Positions 1 through 6,986 are shown, counted from the stretch's first letter. The stretch: DNA of 7,004 nt from an uncultured Porphyromonadaceae bacterium (GCA_900552325.1 URZG01000118.1:1-7004); one strand, 5' to 3'. Numbers and translations: made by a program. Notes: generated by a model from the letters alone, not told the origin.

Positions 1-1692
1 GGGAGCCGAAAGAGTGCGGGCGGTGAGGTTCTTGTCTTTGAGGTCGACGAGGTTGATATTGTCGATAAGCACATAGGGGGCGTTGATGATGGTGCCTTTC
101 AGCAGAAGTTCCACATCCGAACCTTTGAAGTCGGCGAGAGGCACTTCCACGCGCTGCCACCCTTCGAGGCCGTTGTGGCTGTTCATGTCATACACAAGTA
201 TATCCTTGTAACCGTCGCCGGTATTGGCGGATACTGTGATGATATTCTTCATGTTCACTCCGTTCTGGATGGCGCCGTAATGGGTGGCGAAAGTCAGGTA
301 GGGATTGTCGATGTTGCTGACGTCGAACTTGCCTATCGCCAGGCCGGCGGAATAACCGGTATAGAGGGAGGTAATGGCGGCGCAGCCGTCGGTGCCGTCG
401 GCATCGCTCTCGAGGCCGAGAGTCATCATGAGCATGGCGGAATCGTAGATATGGATGTCGGCGGGTTTTTCAAGGTCGGTGGCACGCTGCTCGATGGCAT
501 GTGACATCTCGCTGTTGTCAAACGACTCGTGATATTCGGTATAGGGGCGTCCGGCGATGAACGACCCTGTTCCTGTAACACCGGATCCGTAGTTGTTGGT
601 GTTCTTTGCCACAACGGAGACATGGGCGAAGATCTGCTCGTCGGGTTCGCACGCCTTGAATGTGTAGGGGGATGTGGCGCCGGTCTCGACTATATACGTG
701 CCGTTGAAGATTACCTGGTAGTCGATGAGTTCTGCGGGCATCGTTTCGCCGTTACGGTCGGTTGTCACGGGATCCCATGTGAGGGTGAGCATGCCGGAGT
801 GGCCGTCTTCAACCACTTTGACATTTGCAGGTGCCGCGGGAGCGTTGATCCCGACGAACACGTTTGCCGATTCGGCGGCGATACCCTGCTGGCCGTCTTC
901 TCCGTAGGGAGTGGCTTTCCACACATAGTTGCCGGAGCCGAAAGTGCAGTTGTCCTCGAAGGTGATAAGGTCGCCGGGGGTGGGGTTCTCGATGGTCTTT
1001 ACCGTGATACCCGAGCGCACGACCTCGATTTTCTGGAGTGCCTGAAGCGTGGCGCCTGATACAGCTTTGGCAGGGGCACGGAACGATACCTGCACTTTGG
1101 TGTCGCCGTAGGTCTCGGATTTGGTGATCGTGAAATCGGTTACCGCGGCGGGCATGGTAGCCTCTTTTACGGCGATATTGTCGAGCTTTATGCCGCCCAC
1201 CTGGGTGCCGGTGCCGTGGAATCCGAAGAAATAGTCGCCGGAAGCCGCCGGTGTAAGCACAAGGCGCTGCTTGTCGTAGACGAAATACTGATCCTGAACC
1301 GTTGTCGGGAGGAGTGTCACTGTCATACCGTCGGGAGTCTGAGCGGTGCCGTAACCCACTTCGAGTGAAGGATAGGCGGGTTCTCCTCCCATTATGTAAC
1401 CCATAGTACATTCAAATTCGATTACATAGGTCTTTCCCCCTTCTAGGGTGATGGCCGGTGTGAAAAGCCAGTCGTCCAGATCCGTCCGAGAGCCGAAATC
1501 GGCTTCACATGTGGCCTGGTTGAAATAAGGTTTCCAGGTGCGGCCGTCGTTGTTGACATCGACGGTGGACCATCCGGTGCGGAAATCTGTCAGATTGTCG
1601 AAATTCTCGCTGAAGGGTACACTTTCGGCAACTTCGGCACCGAAAGCGATTACCGCCGGCACGCCGAGTGCAAGTAGTAGGGATTTCTTTAT
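1..1692 (-). CDS. Secreted choice-of-anchor-J / fibronectin type III multidomain protein (3' end outside window)
   Basis: The frame is open for 564 codons and leaves the window at position 1, so the C-terminus is unseen. Residues 1-19 form a signal peptide: lysines at 2-3, a Leu/Ala-rich core, likely cleavage after Phe-Gly-Ala 17-19. Residues 24-178 look like a choice-of-anchor-J (MAM-like jelly-roll) domain, with ENFDN at 29-33, a Trp-containing D-x-N-x-D-G stretch at 45-53, DDWLFTPAI at 73-81 and closing LDNI at 170-173. Two fibronectin-III-like domains follow (about 179-283 and 284-381). A second jelly-roll starts with ESFDN at 389-393 and closes with IDNI at 543-546; a third FN3 may begin at the edge. 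The family is exported, adhesive or glycan-binding; no catalytic motif is visible. A type IX sorting domain is plausible but lies beyond the edge. The start is ATA at 1690-1692, chosen only from the signal peptide; no ATG, GTG or TTG is in frame between it and the upstream in-frame stop at 1786-1788. An ATT at 1723-1725 is the alternative. It lies 67 bases after the porin stop. Confidence 0.85.
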   Translation of the reverse strand, partial: MKKSLLLALGVPAVIAFGAEVAESVPFSENFDNLTDFRTGWSTVDVNNDGRTWKPYFNQATCEADFGSRTDLDDWLFTPAITLEGGKTYVIEFECTMGYIMGGEPAYPSLEVGYGTAQTPDGMTVTLLPTTVQDQYFVYDKQRLVLTPAASGDYFFGFHGTGTQVGGIKLDNIAVKEATMPAAVTDFTITKSETYGDTKVQVSFRAPAKAVSGATLQALQKIEVVRSGITVKTIENPTPGDLITFEDNCTFGSGNYVWKATPYGEDGQQGIAAESANVFVGINAPAAPANVKVVEDGHSGMLTLTWDPVTTDRNGETMPAELIDYQVIFNGTYIVETGATSPYTFKACEPDEQIFAHVSVVAKNTNNYGSGVTGTGSFIAGRPYTEYHESFDNSEMSHAIEQRATDLEKPADIHIYDSAMLMMTLGLESDADGTDGCAAITSLYTGYSAGLAIGKFDVSNIDNPYLTFATHYGAIQNGVNMKNIITVSANTGDGYKDILVYDMNSHNGLEGWQRVEVPLADFKGSDVELLLKGTIINAPYVLIDNINLVDLKDKNLTARTLSAP

Positions 1693-1720
1693 AAATGAAT
1701 TGGTGGTTGATGAATATTGG

Positions 1721-1728
1721 AAAATATA
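1721..1728 (-). promoter_or_regulatory. Possible weak Bacteroidales -7 box upstream of the secreted protein
   Basis: On the minus strand this reads TATATTTT, matching TAnnTTTG at every fixed position except the last. It lies 28 bases before the ATA codon at 1690-1692, in a strikingly AT-rich gap between two GC-rich genes. I see no good TTG-type -33 element at the expected distance. AT-rich DNA yields such matches easily, so the gene may instead be read through from the porin, since no terminator separates them. Confidence 0.25.
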
Positions 1729-1759
1729 TGTATGGAGGGAGTAAGAGATGAGTTTTCTG

Positions 1760-3784
1760 TCAGTTTGCGAAGTCGATGGAGAGCCCTAACTGGAAACGGC
1801 GGGGATTCATCGGGTAGCCTGTCATGGAGAAATAGTTTGTGCCGGTAAGTCCCTGGTTGACGTGCGACATCATGAGGAAGAACCGGGTTTTGGATAATTT
1901 ACAGTTAAGATAGACGTTGATGAACGGATAGTTGCCCACCATAGCTTCGTTGCGGTTGGTGAATGACATTGTTTCGGGCTGGAAGCCAAGCGACCGGTAG
2001 CGGGTGAAGTAGTCGCACGACACGCCGAACTGCAGTTTCAGTGTGGCGATGCGGAATATGGCGTAGAGATTGGAGAAAACGGTGAATTTGGGGAGAGGCA
2101 CCACGTTTTCGCGGGATGAGGTCTGGAAGATCAGGTCGTTGTCCCAGTGTATGGGTCCGAACTTGAAATTCTGACGTAACCTGGCGCTGACGATCTGCAC
2201 GCTGCCACCTTCCTGCACGGGGTAGCCTGCGGCGTTGAAATAGATGAGGTTCTGCACGTTCTCCACCCCTGCGGAGATGAATGTGCCGGTTCTTCCCAGC
2301 ATGATCTCGCCTCCGAGGCGCAGTGAGCGTGTCTTGCCGAAGTCGTTTTCCCAAATAAAGTGATTTGAGCGGAAATGCCGCATGAACCAGGGCGCCGACA
2401 GGTTGGTGAAATGCCCTACCGCGTTGACCTGCGCGGTGTCGCCCAACAGCCGGAAAGAGGTGTTGATGCGCCCGTCGACTTTCACTTCGCCTACGGCATC
2501 TCCTATAAGCCCGAGTTGCCCCGTCACATCGTAGTTCAGCAGCTTGCCCTGACTGCGGAGCAGCTGCGCGCCGACCCACAGCAGGGTCTGGTTCTGCCGG
2601 GTTATCATGGACGGGTGCGGATCGGCCGATAGGGTAGGCCGCGGAGTGTCGTCGGGGTCGACGGCAGGTTCGTCCTCGTCGGGAGGGAGCGGAGTCTCGG
2701 AAGTCTCGGGAATCAGCGTCTCCATCTGGTAGTGGCGGTTTTCAAGTGTGATGAAAGCCGTGAGACCCGCTTTAGCCCATTTGTTGAATCCTTCGAGGAG
2801 TGCCACACCGAGGGTATTCTGTACGGAATAGAACTTCTGTCGGTCGGAGGTCTCGTTGAGGTTGAAATAGGTCTGCGGCCAGAATTTGGTATTTTCTGTG
2901 GCGTTCTGGTCGGTGAAGCGGTGGAAGCCGTCGCGGAACCGCAGTGTCCAGATGAAACTTGTCACCGGCACGAGCACCTGTCGCGTGGTGGTGTCGTTGA
3001 CCTGCTCCTCCTTGTAGAAACCGAGTTTGTAGCGGGAATTGAGCCACAGGTCGGTGCCTGTAAGACGGTTGTGTGCGGAAGTAAGGTTGGTGGGGATACT
3101 TTTTGCGTTTATCGAGGTGTTGCCACCCTGCACGGCTGCAGGATCGGTGATGTAGAGTTCGTCGGTGATCCCGCCGTTCTCTTTTGCCAACAGTGAGTAG
3201 TGGGTGAAGAACCCCTGAAATTCAAACCGCTCGCCGGTGTATGAGCCGGAGAATCCCCATGTGAGATCTTTCGCCGCCTGGTTTTCGTAGCTTCCTTTTG
3301 AATAAAGGTAATCGAGAAGGGCCCCTACCTGCACACGCGGACCGGCATTGGCCGAGAAGCGCACCGAGAGGTCATCCTGACCGGTGGTGCCCCCTCCGCC
3401 GAAAGAGTAGCCGAGAAGGGTCATGGGGATGCGGGTGTTGTAGAACCGGGCTTTTTCAAGCGACGGAGTCCATGTGGCCACGGCGTCGCGGAAAAAGAAA
3501 TCGCTCATCACCGGGCGGTCCATCCATATCATCTGCCGACCTTCGGCGCAATAGTTGCCGGTGGCGGCCCATGCCGGAGATACTTCCTGCGGCACGAAGC
3601 GGTGGCTGTAATCCTCGTAGAGAGTGTCGATGGTGGCTTTTGTGCGCTCGCCCAAAGGGGATTCCACACCCCAGGCCATGGAGGGCGCGAGCACCGGCTG
3701 GCGGGCGCCGGCGGTGAAAGTCGCGGCTGTACAGGCCACTGCCACGGCAGAAATGACTGATATGAATTTAGCAATTTTTCCCAT
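1760..3784 (-). CDS. Putative outer-membrane porin (Bacteroidota Porin_10-like)
   Basis: A 674-residue protein, probably an outer-membrane beta-barrel; its substrate is unknown. Residues 1-27 are a signal peptide (Lys 3 and 6, long Ile/Val/Ala core, Ala-Gly-Ala before cleavage). The mature part is rich in alternating aromatic/polar segments with short turns, as in barrels. A plug-like N-terminal part leads to an Asn-Thr-Arg-x-Pro-x-Thr-Leu-Leu segment, a KGSYENQ segment and a KENGGI segment, which recall the putative porin family PF14121; I assign this from memory of the family. Residues 354-392 form an acidic, proline-rich insert, probably an external loop. The last strand ends SIDF followed by Ala-Asn, not in a terminal aromatic. 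I prefer the start at 3784 to the in-frame ATG at 3811: the signal peptide begins here and the upstream ATG lies on the promoter side of the -7 box. It follows the exonuclease by 50 bases. Family call moderately sure; barrel call surer. Confidence 0.8.
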   Translation of the reverse strand: MGKIAKFISVISAVAVACTAATFTAGARQPVLAPSMAWGVESPLGERTKATIDTLYEDYSHRFVPQEVSPAWAATGNYCAEGRQMIWMDRPVMSDFFFRDAVATWTPSLEKARFYNTRIPMTLLGYSFGGGGTTGQDDLSVRFSANAGPRVQVGALLDYLYSKGSYENQAAKDLTWGFSGSYTGERFEFQGFFTHYSLLAKENGGITDELYITDPAAVQGGNTSINAKSIPTNLTSAHNRLTGTDLWLNSRYKLGFYKEEQVNDTTTRQVLVPVTSFIWTLRFRDGFHRFTDQNATENTKFWPQTYFNLNETSDRQKFYSVQNTLGVALLEGFNKWAKAGLTAFITLENRHYQMETLIPETSETPLPPDEDEPAVDPDDTPRPTLSADPHPSMITRQNQTLLWVGAQLLRSQGKLLNYDVTGQLGLIGDAVGEVKVDGRINTSFRLLGDTAQVNAVGHFTNLSAPWFMRHFRSNHFIWENDFGKTRSLRLGGEIMLGRTGTFISAGVENVQNLIYFNAAGYPVQEGGSVQIVSARLRQNFKFGPIHWDNDLIFQTSSRENVVPLPKFTVFSNLYAIFRIATLKLQFGVSCDYFTRYRSLGFQPETMSFTNRNEAMVGNYPFINVYLNCKLSKTRFFLMMSHVNQGLTGTNYFSMTGYPMNPRRFQLGLSIDFAN
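2606..2725 (-). other. Acidic proline-rich insert within the porin
   Basis: These codons encode porin residues 354-393. Between the bounding strands there are about ten Asp/Glu and ten Pro, with a single Arg, in roughly 35 residues. The flanks return to aromatic-rich strand-like sequence on both sides. Such low-complexity stretches in a barrel are expected in a surface-exposed loop or a linker between two parts of the protein; which one cannot be told from sequence alone. Confidence 0.6.
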
Positions 3785-3793
3785 GGGACGGCA

Positions 3794-3801
3794 CAAAGTT
3801 A
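3794..3801 (-). promoter_or_regulatory. Bacteroidales -7 promoter box (TAnnTTTG) for the porin
   Basis: On the minus strand this reads TAACTTTG, a perfect match to the Bacteroidales sigma-ABfr -7 consensus. It sits just 9 bases before the ATG at 3784, in the 50-base gap after the exonuclease stop. The -33 element at the expected spacing is weak. If used, the transcript starts within a few bases of the start codon, so it would be almost leaderless, and the porin gene would have its own promoter separate from the porQ-cmk-ispH block. Confidence 0.6.
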
Positions 3802-3834
3802 CGAAAAACATCTGTTTCCACGGTAAAAATCCTG

Positions 3835-4344
3835 CTATTTTGCCGCGCTAAGGGCCAGAAAAACCTTCGCACAGGCTTCGGCATCGGCTAACGCGTTGTG
3901 GTGGTGGCTGAACTGAATCCCTAAAAAATCGCAGATATAGGGCAGGGAGAACGACGGACAAAGGGTGCGGGGGATGGTCTGCCGTGCCAGTATCACCGAA
4001 CAGAAGAAGGGATAGTCAGGGTAAACCATGCCGTAGTGGCGGTGACAGGCGCGGATGCACCGCTCGTCGAACGCCTTGTTGTGTGCCACCAGCGGGAGGT
4101 TGCCGATCATCGGCCGCAGACGCTCCCACACCTGTGGGAAATGGTCGGCCGAGTCTGTCTCGCGGCGCGATATACCGTGTATCTCCTCGGTGAAGTAGCG
4201 GAAGTAGTAGTTCGGTTCGGGGCGCACGAATTCATGGAACGAGTCTACGATCACCCCGTCGGCAACCTTGACGGCGCCGATGGAACATACCGACGTGGGA
4301 TGGTTGTTGGCCGTTTCCACGTCTATGGCTACGAAGTCCTGCAT
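3835..4344 (-). CDS. 3'-5' exonuclease, DnaQ/DEDDh family (pol III epsilon-like)
   Basis: A 169-residue stand-alone exonuclease domain, predicted to remove nucleotides from DNA or RNA 3' ends with two divalent metal ions in the cytoplasm. All DEDDh residues are visible: Exo I with Asp8 and Glu10 (AIDVET), Exo II with Asp93 (VAHNKAFD), Exo III with His149 and Asp154 (HNALAD). Nothing follows the domain: no BRCT, helicase or polymerase part, and no visible tau-binding extension of the kind at the end of E. coli epsilon. It may be a proofreading subunit or a repair/RNA-trimming exonuclease; the sequence does not decide, so I give no symbol. The ATG at 4344 starts directly before the Exo I strand, 14 bases after the ispH stop with no Shine-Dalgarno, and is probably co-transcribed with ispH. 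Confidence 0.93.
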   Translation of the reverse strand: MQDFVAIDVETANNHPTSVCSIGAVKVADGVIVDSFHEFVRPEPNYYFRYFTEEIHGISRRETDSADHFPQVWERLRPMIGNLPLVAHNKAFDERCIRACHRHYGMVYPDYPFFCSVILARQTIPRTLCPSFSLPYICDFLGIQFSHHHNALADAEACAKVFLALSAAK

Positions 4345-4358
4345 TGACTGATATGTGT

Positions 4359-5216
4359 TTAGTCGCCTGATATACTGTTCTTAACCTGCTCCATAAGCCA
4401 GCGCGGGGTGGATGTTGCGCCGCAGATCCCCACGGATTCAGCTCCGTCCAGCCACTGCGGATCAAGTTCGGACGGATTGGAAATCAGATAGGTGGAGGGA
4501 TTGACTTCGCGGCAGTTGGCATAGAGGACTTTGCCGTTGGAACTTTTCTTGCCGGCGACGAAAAGCACCACGTCGTGTGCGCGGGCGAACCGCTGCAGTT
4601 TCTCGACCCTGTTGGCTACCTGACGGCAGATGGTGTCGAACGACTCCAGACGGCAGCCGGCCCGGAGCCTGCGCCGGATCTCCTCGGTGATATGGCGGAA
4701 TCCTTCGAGCGATTTTGTGGTCTGGGAATATAATGCCACGTCGCGGCTGAAATCTATGCGGTCAAGGTCGTCGGCGCTCTCTATAACGATGGCTTCCCCG
4801 GCGGTCTGTCCCACAAGGCCGTTGACTTCGGCGTGGCCGTTCTTGCCGTAGATCACAATCTGCGGTCTTTGGCCTGCGGGGGTGGAGAAGGTGTCCTTTA
4901 TGCGTTGCTGCAGGCGCAGTACCACCGGGCATGTGGCGTCGATGATCTCTATTCCGTTGCGGCGCGCCAGCTCGTAAGTGGATGGAGGTTCGCCGTGGGC
5001 ACGCAGAAGCACTTTCACCCCATGCAGCTTCTCCATTTCGCTGTGGGTGATGATTTTCAGCCCTTTGGAGGAGAGGCGCTGCACCTCGTCGGAGTTGTGG
5101 ACTATGTCGCCCAGGCAATAGAGGGTGCCGGATTTCTGCAGTTCTTCCTCGGCTTTGCGTATGGCCGTCACCACACCGAAGCAGAACCCCGAATCGTTGT
5201 CGATCTCAACTTTCAT
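4359..5216 (-). CDS. ispH: 4-hydroxy-3-methylbut-2-enyl diphosphate reductase
   Basis: This 285-residue cytosolic iron-sulfur enzyme performs the last step of the non-mevalonate (MEP) pathway, reducing HMBPP to IPP and DMAPP. The three cluster cysteines are present: Cys12 (GFCFG), Cys96 (DATCP) and Cys197 (DTICRQVANR). Substrate-pocket residues are also in place: His40 in the VHN motif, His74 in the AHG motif, His128 and Glu130 in GHAEVNG, Thr167, Ser225-Ser226-Asn227, and Ser269 near the C-terminus. The variant GICGATSTP, rather than the common TAGASTP, is as I recall usual in Bacteroidota homologues. Length is normal, with no fused S1 domain. It begins 7 bases after the cmk stop, so translation is probably coupled within one transcript. 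It also implies that this organism makes isoprenoids (quinones, undecaprenyl phosphate) by the MEP route. Confidence 0.98.
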   Translation of the reverse strand: MKVEIDNDSGFCFGVVTAIRKAEEELQKSGTLYCLGDIVHNSDEVQRLSSKGLKIITHSEMEKLHGVKVLLRAHGEPPSTYELARRNGIEIIDATCPVVLRLQQRIKDTFSTPAGQRPQIVIYGKNGHAEVNGLVGQTAGEAIVIESADDLDRIDFSRDVALYSQTTKSLEGFRHITEEIRRRLRAGCRLESFDTICRQVANRVEKLQRFARAHDVVLFVAGKKSSNGKVLYANCREVNPSTYLISNPSELDPQWLDGAESVGICGATSTPRWLMEQVKNSISGD

Positions 5217-5223
5217 GACGTGA

Positions 5224-5928
5224 TTATTTGCGTGCGAGAGCTTCGTTGAAGCGGTCCATGAGCCAGCGGTCCTGCTCCTCTATTGTCATGGCGGAATTGT
5301 CAAGGTCGATGGCGTCGTGGGCACGGCGCAGGGGGCTCTCCTCGCGGGTGCGGTCTATATGGTCGCGTTTCTCCACATTGGCGAGTACCTCTTCGAAAGT
5401 CACATTCTCCCCCTTGGCCTGGAGTTCGCGCCAGCGGCGTTCGGCACGGGTGCGCGCCGATGCGTTGAGGAATATCTTCAGCTCGGCGTCAGGGAAAACG
5501 GTGGTACCTATGTCGCGGCCGTCCATCACGATCCCTTTCTCCTTGCCGAAATCCTGCTGCATGGCCACGAGGGCGTGGCGTACTGCCGGAATTGCCGCTA
5601 CAGCCGAAACGTTGGCCGAGACTTCCATCGAGCGGATACGGTTCTCCACGTCGGTGCCGCCGAGGGTCGTGTGCTGGGTGCCGTCGGACATGAGGGTGAA
5701 TCCGACTTTTATTTCCGGGAGGGCGGCGGCGAGAGCCGTGGCGTCCACGTTGCCGTCGGGGGCGATCAGTGCGTGCTCCATTGCCCAAAGGGTTACGGCA
5801 CGGTACATCGCGCCGGTGTCGACATAGCGATAACCTATGCGCCGGGCGAGTGCTTTTGCCATTGTGCTTTTTCCGGATGAGGAGAAGCCGTCGAGGGCTA
5901 TTATGATTTTATTGTCGTCGGTATTCAT
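5224..5928 (-). CDS. cmk: Cytidylate kinase, (d)CMP kinase
   Basis: A 234-residue cytosolic nucleoside monophosphate kinase transferring phosphate from ATP to CMP or dCMP, feeding CTP and dCTP supply. Visible motifs are the P-loop GFSSSGKS at 14-21, the NMP-binding DTGAMYR at 37-43, the DGRDIGT motif at 136-142 followed by VFPDA, an Arg-rich lid (159-167, with Arg 159, 161, 164, 165 and 167), and the C-terminal RDxxDxxR...SPLxxAxDA motif at 188-206. Length is ordinary for bacterial Cmk. The ATG at 5928 gives a short polar lead into the first strand and lies 7 bases after the porQ stop, with no Shine-Dalgarno. The cmk-ispH pairing with equally short gaps supports one polycistronic transcript. 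Confidence 0.97.
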   Translation of the reverse strand: MNTDDNKIIIALDGFSSSGKSTMAKALARRIGYRYVDTGAMYRAVTLWAMEHALIAPDGNVDATALAAALPEIKVGFTLMSDGTQHTTLGGTDVENRIRSMEVSANVSAVAAIPAVRHALVAMQQDFGKEKGIVMDGRDIGTTVFPDAELKIFLNASARTRAERRWRELQAKGENVTFEEVLANVEKRDHIDRTREESPLRRAHDAIDLDNSAMTIEEQDRWLMDRFNEALARK

Positions 5929-5935
5929 ATAGTTG

Positions 5936-6958
5936 TCAGTTGAGTATATCCTGGAGGTTCAGGTTGAGGTTGACCATGAGGGTTGTGGCGCCGGTGTGGG
6001 GCTGCGCGAAGGCAAGTCCCAGTGAGAAACGGCGCAGATTCAGTCCGGCTCCGAGCGAGAAGCCGCTCAGGAAGGACCGTGAGTAGGTCGACATATCGGT
6101 GCGTGTCTTGTAGTTGTAGCCCAGCGCCACGTAGAAACGTTCCGACGGGGTGAAATCAAGACCGAACACCAGGTGCCGGAACAGGTTGGAGGAGAATGAG
6201 TCCTTCACCTTGAAATCTTCGTTTGTGGTGCCGTCGCCCGTCTCGTAGAAAGGGAGGTGCCATTTGGTGAGATTCCATGCGGTGATGCTGACTCGCAGGG
6301 GGATTCCCGAGAAACCTTTTGTTATGCCGAGGCGCACGTCCATCGGAAGACTTGTCGAGCGGTCGTTGAATTTCTTGAGCTGACCGCCGAGGTTGGCTCC
6401 CACCAGCGAGAGCGACACGTCATGGTCGGGGTCATAGTAATTGATACCGAGGTCGGTGGCGAGAGCGAAAGCGGAGTACTGTTCGTAGGAACTGTTGAGC
6501 ACTTTCAGTGTTATGCCGCCGCGGAGCCGGTCGGTGATGTCGTATGAAAAGGAGGCGTTGAAATTGAGATCCTTCGGGGAGAAGGTGCCGAGAATGTTCC
6601 CCTCGGCATCGGTCTCTTTCATTGAACCGTAGCCGAAAAACCGTACACCGACGGCCCAGGCTCCGCGCTCGCCGGCGGAATGGGTGTAGCGTGCGCCGGC
6701 GAAGTTGGAGTCGCCGAGATAGCGCATGTAGTCCACGAGGATCTGGTTGGTCATCTCCGGGCCGAGGAGGGCGGGGTTCTGGTCGGTGGTGGAGAGATCT
6801 TCCTCCACGGTTGTGATATTCACTCCGCCCAGGCCGTAGATACGCGACGAGGAGGTGATGTTCAGAAAATTATATGCCGACGAGCCGTCCTGCGCCGCAG
6901 CCGTGGCGGCTGTGGCGGCGAAGATGGCTATGGCGAGTTTTATCGGCTTGATTGTCAT
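5936..6958 (-). CDS. porQ: Type IX secretion system protein PorQ (outer-membrane beta-barrel)
   Basis: A 340-residue predicted outer-membrane barrel of the PorV/PorQ/FadL-like group. In Porphyromonas and Flavobacterium relatives, PorQ belongs to the type IX secretion machinery that exports and anchors cargo with C-terminal sorting domains. Here residues 1-22 are a signal peptide (Lys 4 and 7, Ala-rich core, cleavage after Ala-Ala-Ala before Gln23). The mature protein opens with AYNFLNI (28-34), a GLGG turn (42-45) and the NPALL segment (61-65) typical of the family. The rest alternates aromatic strands with short turns, ending LNLNLQDILN. The length is full and the frame intact. It heads the porQ-cmk-ispH-exonuclease block, 28 bases after a possible upstream stop. 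PorQ persists in some Bacteroidales whether or not a full system is present, so it alone does not prove secretion. The next best reading is a PorV-like paralogue. Confidence 0.92.
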   Translation of the reverse strand: MTIKPIKLAIAIFAATAATAAAQDGSSAYNFLNITSSSRIYGLGGVNITTVEEDLSTTDQNPALLGPEMTNQILVDYMRYLGDSNFAGARYTHSAGERGAWAVGVRFFGYGSMKETDAEGNILGTFSPKDLNFNASFSYDITDRLRGGITLKVLNSSYEQYSAFALATDLGINYYDPDHDVSLSLVGANLGGQLKKFNDRSTSLPMDVRLGITKGFSGIPLRVSITAWNLTKWHLPFYETGDGTTNEDFKVKDSFSSNLFRHLVFGLDFTPSERFYVALGYNYKTRTDMSTYSRSFLSGFSLGAGLNLRRFSLGLAFAQPHTGATTLMVNLNLNLQDILN

Positions 6959-6986
6959 GAGTCAGTGGGTTCGGTGATGGCGGTTG

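Noticed and set aside
529..1059. Plus-strand open frame of 176 codons opposite the secreted protein.
   Set aside because: The minus-strand frame here encodes clear FN3-like domains without a stop. The plus-strand translation is Gly/Val/Cys-rich and resembles nothing, so it is a shadow.
809..1411. Minus-strand 200-codon frame within the secreted-protein region.
   Set aside because: It is in a different frame from the domain-bearing one and its translation is Arg/His-rich with no domain features. The overlapping frame is continuous with the signal peptide.
1..1692. A frameshift or internal stop breaking the secreted protein.
   Set aside because: I translated every codon from 1692 to 1 and found no stop and no loss of domain pattern. 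Only the start codon is abnormal, so I did not call it a pseudogene.
3728..3733. Lipobox-like Ala-Val-Ala-Cys at porin residues 15-18.
   Set aside because: The position -3 residue is atypical, the hydrophobic core continues past the cysteine, and a standard Ala-Gly-Ala cleavage site follows, which fits a barrel better than a lipoprotein.
3785..3811. Use of the upstream ATG at 3811 as the porin start.
   Set aside because: It would add nine residues before the signal peptide and overlaps the promoter box; the ATG at 3784 fits better.
3803..3822. Small inverted repeat (AAAC / GTTT with a 4-base loop) as a terminator after the exonuclease.
   Set aside because: A four-pair AT-rich stem is too weak to support a terminator, and the region is better explained as promoter.
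5228..5880. Two long overlapping plus-strand open frames opposite cmk (199 and 187 codons).
   Set aside because: They lie entirely opposite a cmk gene with every catalytic motif intact, and their translations are Arg/Ser- or Gly/Val-rich without any family feature. Long antisense frames are expected opposite GC-rich coding sequence.
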